From Flavobacteriaceae bacterium (GTDB taxonomy: Bacteria > Bacteroidota > Bacteroidia > Flavobacteriales > Flavobacteriaceae), in the NCBI GenBank assembly GCA_013002065.1, contig JABDKT010000020.1, positions 1 through 40,728 on the forward strand: a DNA stretch of 40,728 nucleotides, in the 5' to 3' direction. The notes beneath the pieces are model-generated. The model ran no database searches. It saw only the letters and a program-made list of their open reading frames with translations, and was not told the origin of the DNA. Both the position numbers and the translations under genes were made by a program. This document shows, in pieces, positions 8,372 through 16,972 of this stretch; the first letter of the stretch is position 1, and every line of letters starts with the position of its first letter.

Positions 8372-9511
8372 CTATAGTTTTTCACTTAATCTTAATATAT
8401 CACCAAACACTCCTCTTGCCGTGACCTCGGCCCCCGCTCCTGCCCCTTGTATAACCAGTGGGCGCTTTGCATAATTTTCGGTGTAAATCTCAAATATGGT
8501 ATCGCTTCCTTCCAGTCTTCCTAACACACTGTTCTTAGGAACAGATAAAAGCCTCACCTCGAGTTTACCACCGTCCTCTTTTGATAAATCTCCGTGCAAA
8601 TCGGCAACATACCTCAATACATATCCTTCCTTTTGATTTTTAAGTTTGATGAGATAAGGAATGTCTAGTTCTTTTGCTCTCTTTAAAAATTCATTGGTGG
8701 AAACTTTCCGGAGGTCATTGGGAATCAAATTCTGAACATTTACATCTTCGAGATTTGAGATGAGCTCCAATTCTCTGGCTAAAATAAGCAACTTTCTTGC
8801 AACATCTTTACCCGAGAGGTCTTCTCTTGGATCGGGTTCGGTGTAACCCTGTTTCATCGCACTCTGCAGCACCGAACTAAAAGTTCTATTACCTTCTGAA
8901 AAAACATTAAAAATATAACTCAAAGAACCTGAAAATACACCTTTGATCCTAATGATGTTTTCTCCAGAATTATGTAGAAGTTTGATGGTATCGATCAATG
9001 GTAATCCGGCTCCAACATTAGTTTCATACAAGAATTGCCTTCGGTATTTACTCAATGTCTTTCTCAAATCTTCGTATTTCGTATAGGGCAAGGTATTTGC
9101 GATTTTATTCGCGGAAACAATATGAAATCCATTTTTGACCAAATATTCATAGTTTTCTACAAAATCGGAGCTAGCGGTATTATCTACCGCAATCAGATTA
9201 TCCAAAGTCTCGGACTTTACAAATTCGATTACATCCTGTAATCGATACTTCGCGCCCTTATCAGATTTATGAGTTCTCCAACTATCTGTAAAACCATGAT
9301 CATCGACTATCATGGACGTGGAATTGGCAATTCCTACAATTCTGATATCCAATTCTTTTCTACGACTTACTTCCGCTGCCGACTGCAGTAATTGATCAAT
9401 TAATTTACCTCCTACGTTTCCGTGACCAAACACCACGAGATTGATACGTTTTTTTTTAATGGCACTCAGATTAATCCTAACCTCGGGTGCCTGTTGAACA
9501 ATAGAACTCAT
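8372..9511 (-). CDS. Homoserine dehydrogenase, stand-alone
   Basis: Reduces aspartate semialdehyde to homoserine, the branch-point precursor of methionine and threonine. 379 residues: NAD(P)-binding VVFGHGNVGG (26-35), catalytic-domain ETNVGAGLPL, EPDPREDLSGKDVARK, and the C-terminal GAGAGAEVTARGVFGD (356-371). There is no aspartokinase domain and no ACT domain; it resembles the dehydrogenase half of ThrA (19202-21640) but lacks feedback domains. It starts 2 nt after the cystathionine-synthase gene. Being behind a SAM-I riboswitch, it probably supplies homoserine for methionine, while ThrA serves threonine and isoleucine. Confidence 0.93.
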   Translation of the reverse strand: MSSIVQQAPEVRINLSAIKKKRINLVVFGHGNVGGKLIDQLLQSAAEVSRRKELDIRIVGIANSTSMIVDDHGFTDSWRTHKSDKGAKYRLQDVIEFVKSETLDNLIAVDNTASSDFVENYEYLVKNGFHIVSANKIANTLPYTKYEDLRKTLSKYRRQFLYETNVGAGLPLIDTIKLLHNSGENIIRIKGVFSGSLSYIFNVFSEGNRTFSSVLQSAMKQGYTEPDPREDLSGKDVARKLLILARELELISNLEDVNVQNLIPNDLRKVSTNEFLKRAKELDIPYLIKLKNQKEGYVLRYVADLHGDLSKEDGGKLEVRLLSVPKNSVLGRLEGSDTIFEIYTENYAKRPLVIQGAGAGAEVTARGVFGDILRLSEKL

Positions 9512-9513
9512 AG

Positions 9514-10683
9514 CTATGCGATAACTGCGTTTTTATGTTGGTTAACGATGTTGAAAGTATGTTCCAAATCGGATACAAGATCGATGGCATTTTCTATTCC
9601 GCAAGACAATCTAATAAGTGAATCCGAGATCCCTGAACTAAGCCGTTTCGCCCTAGGAATGGAAGCATGCGTCATTTGAGCCGGGTGACATAGCAAGCTT
9701 TTGACTCCGCCCAGACTCTCGGCCAATTTAAAATATTTTGTGTTGGTGACAAATGCGTTTGCGGCCTCCTGGGTATCGTCCTTTAAAACAAAAGAAACGA
9801 TTCCGCCAAACAATCCGTTTTGTTGTTCGCGAGCGATGTCATGATTTTTATGTCCTTCTAGTCCCGGATAAAACACCTTACCAATTAAAGGGTGTCTTTC
9901 AAGATAATGCGCAACTTCAAGAGCATTTTCACATTGTTTTCTAAATCTTATGTCCAAAGTTTCAATTCCCCGAATGGTTAGAAAACAATCCCATGGACCT
10001 AAAATTCCGCCTGAGGCATTTTGAATGAATTTTATTTTTTCTGAAAGCGCTTCGGTTTTGGTAACTACCAGACCCGCCACCAGATCTGAATGACCGCCAA
10101 TATACTTGGTGCCACTATGGATCACGATATCTGCGCCCAACTCTATGGGTCTTTGTCCTATTGGACTAGCAAAAGTATTGTCTACTACAAGCCAGGCGTC
10201 CACACTCTTGGCAATTTTTGAAATGGCTACAATGTCTGAAACTTTTAATGTAGGATTTGTAGGAGACTCAATCCAGATTAGTTTGGTTTTTGATGTGACC
10301 TCATGAGCCAGGTTTTCTACGTCTGTAGTATCGACGTATTTCACCTTAATGCCCAGTTTTTCGTAGACATGAGTAAAGAGGCGGTAAGCACCCCCATAGA
10401 TGTCATCCACGGCAATGATCTCGTCACCGCTAGCTAATAATTTCAATACCGAATCGATAGCAGCCAGGCCTGTGGCAAATGCAAATCCGCTATGCCCTCC
10501 TTCCAGATTTGCTACAATATCCTCTAAAGCTTTCCGCGTTGGATTGTTGCTTCGAGCATAGTCGAAACCTTTGTTGACTCCAGGAGCTTCTTGAATAAAA
10601 GTTGATGTTTGATACACTGGTACCGCAATGGATCCAGTTAATGGATCGCTTGGCACGGAATGGATAATTTTTGTTGCACTCAT
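9514..10683 (-). CDS. metB: Cystathionine gamma-synthase-type PLP enzyme
   Basis: Cys/Met-metabolism PLP enzyme of 389 residues. Seen: GFAFATGLAAI (66-76), the VVDNTFASP segment before the active site, PLP lysine K193 in HSGTKYIGGHSD, and ESLGGVKSLLCHPAQMTHASIP-type substrate region near 330-350. Length and the last motif fit cystathionine gamma-synthase, gamma-lyase or the short sulfhydrylases; the long O-acetylhomoserine sulfhydrylase type is less likely. The SAM-I riboswitch and the homoserine dehydrogenase behind it argue for methionine synthesis (MetB or direct sulfhydrylation) over degradation. No homoserine acetyltransferase gene is in the window. First gene of the operon. Confidence 0.88.
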   Translation of the reverse strand: MSATKIIHSVPSDPLTGSIAVPVYQTSTFIQEAPGVNKGFDYARSNNPTRKALEDIVANLEGGHSGFAFATGLAAIDSVLKLLASGDEIIAVDDIYGGAYRLFTHVYEKLGIKVKYVDTTDVENLAHEVTSKTKLIWIESPTNPTLKVSDIVAISKIAKSVDAWLVVDNTFASPIGQRPIELGADIVIHSGTKYIGGHSDLVAGLVVTKTEALSEKIKFIQNASGGILGPWDCFLTIRGIETLDIRFRKQCENALEVAHYLERHPLIGKVFYPGLEGHKNHDIAREQQNGLFGGIVSFVLKDDTQEAANAFVTNTKYFKLAESLGGVKSLLCHPAQMTHASIPRAKRLSSGISDSLIRLSCGIENAIDLVSDLEHTFNIVNQHKNAVIA

Positions 10684-10763
10684 TTTTCTAGTTTTTTGAG
10701 TTAATAATTAGATTAAACCAAAAAGTCAAAATCCGTCTAAGGACGTACTTCAATAGAAAAATG

Positions 10764-10913
10764 TTATAAAGAATGATCTTCCAATTAGGGTAATTGGGCA
10801 GGTCGTTATCTATCTCCGGAATAATTCCGACGTAGAATTTAGCACCTTCTTCGTATAGAACGAAGGGTTGCTAAGGCTTCAAAGGGTCTATTCCCTCCAC
10901 CTTTCTTGATAAC
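10764..10913 (-). promoter_or_regulatory. SAM-I (S-box) riboswitch upstream of metB
   Basis: Minus-strand core: TTATCAAGAAAGGTGGAGGG, GACCCTTTGAAGCCTTAGCAACCC, AAGGTGCTAAATTCT, AGATAAC. P3-region stem CTTCG/CGAAG is present, and P4 is a perfect CCAATTA-CCC-TAATTGG hairpin. P1 pairs TTATCAAGAA with TTCTTTATAA (10764-10773) with one mismatch. P1 is again followed by a short U-rich tract. The 80 nt to the start codon hold only a small CGTC/GACG hairpin. Expected effect: SAM lowers expression of metB and the four genes behind it. Confidence 0.93.
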
Positions 10914-10943
10914 ATTTCAATAAAGTTTTGAACTTTGTGAGTA

Positions 10944-10976
10944 CAAATATTGAGAAAGAATATTCAATTCTCCAAA
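10944..10976 (-). promoter_or_regulatory. Promoter of the metB operon
   Basis: Minus strand: -33 TTTG (10973-10976), 21-nt spacer, -7 AATATTTG (10944-10951; one mismatch to TAnnTTTG), then GTACTCA as in the metH promoter. Placed correctly to start transcription about 20-25 nt before the riboswitch. Confidence 0.5.
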
Positions 10977-10988
10977 TTATTACGGAAA

Positions 10989-12530
10989 TTAATTTTCGAT
11001 ATTGGCCTTTGCACGAATAATTTCAGGAATGGAACGACCCGTAATATGGCTTTCCAACCAGGTGAGAATATCTAAGTAAAGAAAACTTCTTCGTTCATAA
11101 GGATCTTCTTCGAGCGGTAATAACCTGTCGTGTAATTTTTGAAATTCACTTTTCAACTCATGGGGATAAATGTCGCCAAGGTTTCGTAAAAATTTTATCA
11201 TTTCTTTTTGCACCTGATACAAATCTTCCATCTTAATCAGAAATTTATAGGTGCTCCTAATGAGTCGGTCCAAGTGATAATCCTCTCCTGCTTCATAATG
11301 AGCCACCAAATTCAAGATACGTGAGAAACACATCAAATCTTCTCTCATTTGAAGACTTTTATTGCTAATAATTTTATCTAGATATTCGATGCATTCCTTG
11401 TTTCGACCACAACCAAAATACAGACAGGCAATCTTATAATAAAACATCATAATATGGTGTTCATCGATGGTTCCGGCATTTTCTTTAATGCCGGCATGCA
11501 CTTCCGGAATAATGGAAAGACCACGTTCAAAGCTTCCTTCCATAAAGTGTAAATTTATTTTATGGGAATAAATATGAAGAAAAATTAGACTGTCGATATT
11601 TTCACTTCGTGGAAAATCTTTTTGTGCAGTAACTTGTTCCAATTTCTCCAGTGCTTCTTTAAATCGGTTGATGTCTTTAATGTAAAAGAGGGCTTCGAGT
11701 AAGTATTGATTTCCTCTTAAAAAGAACACCGGATTTAAATGAATCATCTCTTCTCTTTGGTAAAAGAGTTGTACCCACTTCAATGAATATTTATAACAAG
11801 ATTTAAAATCCTGAATTAGGAAGCTATACCACAAATAAGCTTTATACAACCATAATTTTTCCCGGAATCCCAATTCGTTCACATCGAATTTTGGCATCCT
11901 ATCGTTGAAATAATTCGTAATTATTTGGTATTCCTCATCGTTCTTAACGTAGCCTTTTTTCAGAAATATGCCGTAAAGTTGCAGCGAAAGATTACTCAGT
12001 TTACTCGTTAAAACATTCAATCTACTTACATCCTTAGCCTCTATGGTTAGCTCATCGGCACGGTTGCTAATACTTCGAGTGATGTATTGAGATTCGATCA
12101 CTTTCTCGAGCTCAATTATTTCGTAGGCAATATTTTTCTCTTCATTAGCCAAGGCCTGTATTTTCGCTTTGTCTAATATTCGAAGACTTTGGTTGTATAG
12201 TCCCTTATGATATAAAATGGTCGCAAAATCCAATTGTTCTCTTATTTGGATTCTCACATTTTGGTGAGAAGGACTCAATCGCAAACTAATAAGAATTTGT
12301 TTGTAGAGATGTGCTTTTAAGTTGGATAGTTGTTTTTTCTGAATAACTCCCGTCTTCAAAATTTCCTCTTCGTTATAGCTGTTAATTTTCTCTAATACAT
12401 TAAAAAGAGTCATGAATTTGGCATCTTCATTTACACCCAATCGCCCAACGTACAACTTAAATTGTCTTTTCTCAGATTTGGAGAGTGATTTTACTAAATC
12501 GAACAGATTATCTTTTTGAGTTTTGGGCAT
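10989..12530 (-). CDS. Conserved helical-repeat protein of unknown function
   Basis: 513 residues, no signal peptide or membrane segment seen, so probably cytosolic. The sequence is almost entirely amphipathic helices in tetratricopeptide-like pairs, for example ALYHKG-type and YYKIACLYFGCG segments, over about residues 95-450. The N-terminal region (1-90) contains the LVKSLSKSEKRQFKLYVGR block, which I recall from conserved Bacteroidota hypothetical proteins; no catalytic motif is visible. It is transcribed divergently from leuA with a 149-bp shared region that contains a long palindrome. A scaffold or regulatory role is possible, but the function is unknown. Confidence 0.8.
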   Translation of the reverse strand: MPKTQKDNLFDLVKSLSKSEKRQFKLYVGRLGVNEDAKFMTLFNVLEKINSYNEEEILKTGVIQKKQLSNLKAHLYKQILISLRLSPSHQNVRIQIREQLDFATILYHKGLYNQSLRILDKAKIQALANEEKNIAYEIIELEKVIESQYITRSISNRADELTIEAKDVSRLNVLTSKLSNLSLQLYGIFLKKGYVKNDEEYQIITNYFNDRMPKFDVNELGFREKLWLYKAYLWYSFLIQDFKSCYKYSLKWVQLFYQREEMIHLNPVFFLRGNQYLLEALFYIKDINRFKEALEKLEQVTAQKDFPRSENIDSLIFLHIYSHKINLHFMEGSFERGLSIIPEVHAGIKENAGTIDEHHIMMFYYKIACLYFGCGRNKECIEYLDKIISNKSLQMREDLMCFSRILNLVAHYEAGEDYHLDRLIRSTYKFLIKMEDLYQVQKEMIKFLRNLGDIYPHELKSEFQKLHDRLLPLEEDPYERRSFLYLDILTWLESHITGRSIPEIIRAKANIEN

Positions 12531-12541
12531 AGGCCTTTTTT

Positions 12542-12578
12542 ATAATATAAAATACTGTTTATCAATATTTTATATTAT
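12542..12578. promoter_or_regulatory. Long palindrome between the helical-repeat gene and leuA
   Basis: Perfect 13-bp inverted repeat: ATAATATAAAATA (12542-12554) and TATTTTATATTAT (12566-12578), 11-nt spacer. The right arm touches the proposed leuA -33 box. No U-tract behaviour relevant to either gene end, since both genes start here; an operator is more likely than a terminator. Confidence 0.55.
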
Positions 12579-12607
12579 TGTTTTTAAGTATTAACACCGT
12601 AAAGTTG
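12578..12607 (+). promoter_or_regulatory. Possible leuA promoter
   Basis: -33 TTG at 12578-12580, 19-nt spacer, -7 TAAAGTTG at 12600-12607 (one mismatch to TAnnTTTG). The start would be about 12614, giving a leader of about 65 nt with no evident leader peptide or attenuator. Confidence 0.35.
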
Positions 12608-12679
12608 TATGAATTTTTTCGGTCATAGAACAATCCAAAATATAAATTCGTATTGCAATTATCAACATTTATCTAAAAA

Positions 12680-13855
12680 ATGTCAAAATCACAGATTCAG
12701 ATATTCGATACAACACTGCGAGATGGGGAACAAGTCCCGGGTTGTAAACTAAACACAGAGCAAAAAGTAACTATAGCCGAACAGCTGGATTTGTTAGGTG
12801 TAGATGTTATTGAAGCCGGATTCCCAATTTCGAGTCCGGGCGATTTTTCTTCGGTCTCGGCTGTTTCCGAAGTAGTAAAAAATGCAACCGTTTGCGGACT
12901 TACTCGAGCGGTTGAAAAAGACATAGAAGTCGCTGCTGAAGCAGTTAGGAACGCAAAAAAGCCTAGAATTCATACGGGAATTGGTACTTCCGACTCACAT
13001 ATAAAATTCAAATTCCAAGCCACAAGAGAGGAAATCTTGGAACGTGCTTTCAGAGCCGTTAAATATGCCAAGTCTTTTGTAGAAGATGTTGAGTTTTATG
13101 CGGAAGATGCAGGACGAACGGAAAATGAATACTTAGCCCGTGTTTGTGAACAAGCCATCAAAGCTGGCGCAACAGTTTTGAATATTCCGGATACAACTGG
13201 CTATTGTTTACCGAATGAGTACGGCGCCAAAATTAAATATCTGAAAGAAAACGTGAAAGGTATCGAAAATGCGATTCTTTCCTGTCATTGTCACAACGAT
13301 TTAGGTCTTGCTACCGCCAATTCAATTGAAGGCGTAATTCAAGGGGCTCGACAAATAGAATGTACCATCAACGGAATTGGAGAAAGAGCAGGTAATACAG
13401 CTTTGGAGGAAGTTGTCATGGTCTTGAAACAACATCCTTATCTGGATTTAGACACAAGAGTTAATACTACATTGCTTTACGAGACCAGTCAAATGGTATC
13501 TCAACATATGGGGATTTACACTCAGCCCAATAAAGCCATCGTAGGTTCTAACGCATTTGCTCATAGTTCGGGAATTCACCAAGACGGAGTGATTAAAAAC
13601 CGTGAGACTTATGAGATCATCGATCCTAAAGATGTAGGCGTTACAGAATCGGCGATTGTTTTAACAGCAAGAAGCGGAAGAGCTGCCCTGGCTTACAGAG
13701 CCAAGAAAGTAGGATACGAACTCACCAAGCTGCAACTGGATGAGGTTTATGCCAACTTTCTAAATTTCGCCGATCGCAAAAAAGAAATTAAAGACAACGA
13801 TATTCATCAAATTATCGAAACCAGTAAGGTGTTCGATCAAATCGTTTCAGCTTAA
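12680..13855 (+). CDS. leuA: 2-isopropylmalate synthase, short form
   Basis: Condenses acetyl-CoA with 2-ketoisovalerate, the first step of leucine synthesis. 391 residues: [10 protein letters not shown] (9-18) with metal ligand D10, the EAGFP segment (45-49), HCHNDLG (203-209) with metal ligands H203 and H205, and NGIGERAGN. The catalytic barrel plus linker is complete, but the C-terminal LeuA dimer/allosteric domain of the usual 500-550-residue enzyme is missing, so leucine feedback inhibition through that domain is not possible. Homocitrate or citramalate synthase is an alternative on sequence alone; the leuCDB genes behind it settle the role. Stop and leuC start overlap (TAATG). Confidence 0.93.
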   Translation: MSKSQIQIFDTTLRDGEQVPGCKLNTEQKVTIAEQLDLLGVDVIEAGFPISSPGDFSSVSAVSEVVKNATVCGLTRAVEKDIEVAAEAVRNAKKPRIHTGIGTSDSHIKFKFQATREEILERAFRAVKYAKSFVEDVEFYAEDAGRTENEYLARVCEQAIKAGATVLNIPDTTGYCLPNEYGAKIKYLKENVKGIENAILSCHCHNDLGLATANSIEGVIQGARQIECTINGIGERAGNTALEEVVMVLKQHPYLDLDTRVNTTLLYETSQMVSQHMGIYTQPNKAIVGSNAFAHSSGIHQDGVIKNRETYEIIDPKDVGVTESAIVLTARSGRAALAYRAKKVGYELTKLQLDEVYANFLNFADRKKEIKDNDIHQIIETSKVFDQIVSA

Positions 13856-15237
13856 TGAAAAAGACATTATTTGATAAGGTCTGGGATAAACACATTGTGG
13901 AGTCCGTACCGAATGGGCCTGATGTATTATACATTGACCAACATTTGATTCATGAAGTAACGAGTCCGCAGGCATTCAACGAACTCAAGGAACGAGGGAT
14001 TCCCATTCTTCGACCAGACAAAATTGTTGCTACCGCAGATCATAATACTCCTACGGTCAACCAACATTTACCGGTTAAAGATTTGCTCTCGCGAAATCAA
14101 CTGAAACAACTCGCTAAAAATTGTAAAGAAAACGATATCACTCTTTATGAATTGGGTCATAAATACAATGGAATCGTCCATGTTATGGCACCTGAACTGG
14201 GTATTACTCAACCTGGAATGACCATAGTGTGCGGGGATAGTCATACTTCAACACACGGAGCATTTGGAACTATTGCCTTCGGAATTGGCACCAGTCAAGT
14301 TGCACAGGTATTTGCTAGTCAGTGTTTACTACTGAAGAAGCCGAAGAGCATGCGCATTACGGTGAATGGACAGCTTAAAAAAGGAGTATTGCCAAAAGAC
14401 GTCATTCTCTATATAATTTCGAAGGTTGGAACCAACGCAGGTACAGGTTATTTCTGTGAATATGCAGGGGAAGTTTTTGAAAACATGACTATGGAAGGCC
14501 GGATGACCGTCTGTAATATGAGCATTGAGATGGGCGCCCGAGGAGGAATGATTGCTCCCGATGAGGTTACTTTCGACTATGTCGAAGGCAGGGAATTTGC
14601 TCCCAAAGGAAACGAATTTCAGAAGAAAAAAGAATATTGGGCCAGTTTAAAAACCGATACGGACGCAGTCTTTGATAAGGAGTTTTTCTTCGATGCTTCG
14701 GAAATAGAACCTATGATTACCTACGGAACTAATCCAGGTATGGGGATCAAAATAACCGAACGCATACCAATTTCAGAAGATAAATCATTTGAAAAGTCAT
14801 TAGAATATATGGGATTTGAAGCCGGTGAATCTTTGGTTAATAAACCCATCAATTATGTGTTCATTGGAAGCTGTACCAACTCTCGAATTGAAGATTTCCG
14901 CGTTGCGGCCAACTTTGTAAAGGGAAAACAAAAGGCCAAAAATGTCACGGCGTGGTTGGTACCGGGAAGTAAACAAGTGGAATCTCAAATTGTCGAGGAA
15001 GGTTTGAACTCAATTTTTGAAGAAGCCGGTTTCCAATTGCGACAACCGGGTTGTTCAGCATGCTTGGCAATGAACGACGATAAGATTCCGCAGGGCGAAT
15101 ATTGTGTTTCAACCTCAAACCGAAATTTTGAAGGAAGACAGGGACAAGGATCAAGAACTATACTTGCGAGTCCTTTAGTTGCGGCTGCCACGGCCATTGA
15201 AGGAAAGATTATCGATATCACCAAACACTTAAATTAA
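13855..15237 (+). CDS. leuC: 3-isopropylmalate dehydratase, large subunit
   Basis: Aconitase-family subunit that isomerises 2- to 3-isopropylmalate together with LeuD. 460 residues, the bacterial LeuC length. The three 4Fe-4S ligands are in place: C340 in GSCTNSR and C400/C403 in GCSACLAMN. Other conserved parts: [19 protein letters not shown] and the [11 protein letters not shown] segment. It overlaps leuA and leuD by one base at each end (TAATG), a sign of tight translational coupling in the leuACDB operon. Confidence 0.97.
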   Translation: MKKTLFDKVWDKHIVESVPNGPDVLYIDQHLIHEVTSPQAFNELKERGIPILRPDKIVATADHNTPTVNQHLPVKDLLSRNQLKQLAKNCKENDITLYELGHKYNGIVHVMAPELGITQPGMTIVCGDSHTSTHGAFGTIAFGIGTSQVAQVFASQCLLLKKPKSMRITVNGQLKKGVLPKDVILYIISKVGTNAGTGYFCEYAGEVFENMTMEGRMTVCNMSIEMGARGGMIAPDEVTFDYVEGREFAPKGNEFQKKKEYWASLKTDTDAVFDKEFFFDASEIEPMITYGTNPGMGIKITERIPISEDKSFEKSLEYMGFEAGESLVNKPINYVFIGSCTNSRIEDFRVAANFVKGKQKAKNVTAWLVPGSKQVESQIVEEGLNSIFEEAGFQLRQPGCSACLAMNDDKIPQGEYCVSTSNRNFEGRQGQGSRTILASPLVAAATAIEGKIIDITKHLN

Positions 15238-15824
15238 TGGAAAAGTTTACCACATTAGTTTCCACGGGAATACCATTGGAGATCGAAAATATCGATACCG
15301 ATCAAATTATTCCTGCGCGTTTTTTAAAAGCGACCGATAAAAAAGGCTTTGGTAACAATCTGTTTCGAGACTGGCGATTTGACAAAAATGGGGCGATGAA
15401 TTTAGATTTCGTCTTAAACCAGGAGAAATACAGCGGTAAAATTCTGGTGGCCGGAGATAATTTTGGTTGTGGTTCCAGTCGAGAGCATGCTGCATGGGCC
15501 TTGGTGGGCTACGGATTCAAAGTAATCGTTTCTAGTTTCTTTGCCGACATATTTAAAGGTAATGCTTTAAACAACGGTCTCCTGCCCGTTCAGGTAAGCC
15601 CAAACTTTTTGAGCGAACTCTTGGGGCTTATAAAGGACAATCCGAAAGCCGAAATTGAAGTAAATTTAAAAGAACAAATCATTTCGGTGGAGGGAACCAC
15701 CTTGAGTGAAAGTTTCGATATCGATCCTTACAAAAAAACGTGTATGATCAATGGCTATGATGATATTGACTATTTACTTTCTCGAAAAGAGAACATTATA
15801 AAATACGAAAACGCTCAAATTTGA
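15237..15824 (+). CDS. leuD: 3-isopropylmalate dehydratase, small subunit
   Basis: Swivelling subunit of isopropylmalate isomerase, partner of LeuC. 195 residues, usual for bacterial LeuD (about 200). Seen: [14 protein letters not shown] near the N-terminus, [13 protein letters not shown] around the substrate site, and NNGLLPV. ATG overlaps the leuC stop. Followed by leuB after 22 nt. Confidence 0.97.
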   Translation: MEKFTTLVSTGIPLEIENIDTDQIIPARFLKATDKKGFGNNLFRDWRFDKNGAMNLDFVLNQEKYSGKILVAGDNFGCGSSREHAAWALVGYGFKVIVSSFFADIFKGNALNNGLLPVQVSPNFLSELLGLIKDNPKAEIEVNLKEQIISVEGTTLSESFDIDPYKKTCMINGYDDIDYLLSRKENIIKYENAQI

Positions 15825-15846
15825 AAATTTCAATATTAAAGAAAAC

Positions 15847-16965
15847 ATGAAATTACATATAGCTGTATTATCGGGAGATGGAATTGGTCCGGAGGTAACT
15901 TCGGAAGCGATAAAAGTACTCAAGGCCATTGCGGTAGAGTTCGATCATAGCTTCAAATTTACAGAAGCACTTGTGGGTGCTTCGGCCATCGATAAAACGG
16001 GAAACCCTCTTCCCAATGAGACATTAGATGTTTGTAAATCTAGTGATGCTGTGTTATTTGGCGCCATTGGCGATCCCAAATATGACAACGATCCTTCAGC
16101 AAAAGTTCGACCGGAACAAGGCCTTTTAAAGTTGCGAAAAGAGCTTGGGTTATTTGCCAATATTAGGCCTGTAAAAGCGTACGACACTTTGTTGGAAAAG
16201 TCGCCACTCAAGGAAGAAATTATAAAAGGAACTGACATATCCATTTATCGAGAACTCACCGGAGGCATCTATTTTGGAGAGAAGAAATTAAATGAGGAGG
16301 GAACGGTCGCTTCCGATCTATGTGTGTATTCCAAAGCCGAAATTGAACGAATCGCTCATTTGGCGTTTAAAGCCGCACAATCAAGACGAAAGAAAGTAAC
16401 TTTGGTAGATAAAGCCAATGTATTGGAAAGCTCCCGTTTATGGCGAAAGGTTGTCACCGAGTTAGCCACCGAATATCCCGATATTACCTTGGATTTCTTA
16501 TTTGTGGACAATGCAGCCATGCAGCTAATTCTCAATCCGAAGCAATTTGATGTTATCCTCACCGAAAACATGTTTGGTGACATTATTAGTGATGAGGCAA
16601 GCGTAATTGGTGGCTCTATTGGTTTGTTAGCATCAGCCTCTGTAGGAGGAGAAATTGGCTTATTCGAACCCATCCATGGATCTTTCCCGGAAGGTACCGG
16701 TAAAGGAATTGCCAATCCTATCGCCTCTATTTTATCGGCTGCCATGTTGTTAGAGCATTTCGGTCTCACAAAGGAAGCTGCTAGCATACATAAAGCGGTT
16801 GAAAAGTCGCTGGAATTAGACATTTCCACTCCCGATTTAAACAGAAATGGAAATCCGATCACCACTCAAAAATTAGGGGATTTTATAGAAGATTATATTT
16901 TAAATCCGGAGGATTCGAACATGAATTTCACAAATATCCACTTGGGACAATCCACTATAATTTAG
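15847..16965 (+). CDS. leuB: 3-isopropylmalate dehydrogenase
   Basis: Oxidises and decarboxylates 3-isopropylmalate to 2-ketoisocaproate with NAD. 372 residues. Seen: VLSGDGIGPEV at the N-terminus, LRKELGLFANIRPVKAY, the RELTGGIYFG loop, metal-binding NMFGDIISDEASVI, and the nucleotide-binding EPIHGSFPEGTGKGIANP. About 15-20 residues at the C-terminus extend past the usual end of the family. Last gene of leuACDB; its stop lies only 7 nt from the stop of the convergent thrC, and no terminator hairpin is visible between them. Confidence 0.97.
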   Translation: MKLHIAVLSGDGIGPEVTSEAIKVLKAIAVEFDHSFKFTEALVGASAIDKTGNPLPNETLDVCKSSDAVLFGAIGDPKYDNDPSAKVRPEQGLLKLRKELGLFANIRPVKAYDTLLEKSPLKEEIIKGTDISIYRELTGGIYFGEKKLNEEGTVASDLCVYSKAEIERIAHLAFKAAQSRRKKVTLVDKANVLESSRLWRKVVTELATEYPDITLDFLFVDNAAMQLILNPKQFDVILTENMFGDIISDEASVIGGSIGLLASASVGGEIGLFEPIHGSFPEGTGKGIANPIASILSAAMLLEHFGLTKEAASIHKAVEKSLELDISTPDLNRNGNPITTQKLGDFIEDYILNPEDSNMNFTNIHLGQSTII

Positions 16966-16972
16966 GATGCAA

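Noticed and set aside
16356-16865. 169-codon minus-strand frame
   Set aside because: Lies entirely inside leuB on the opposite strand; leuB is unmistakable, and this frame has no motif or start context.
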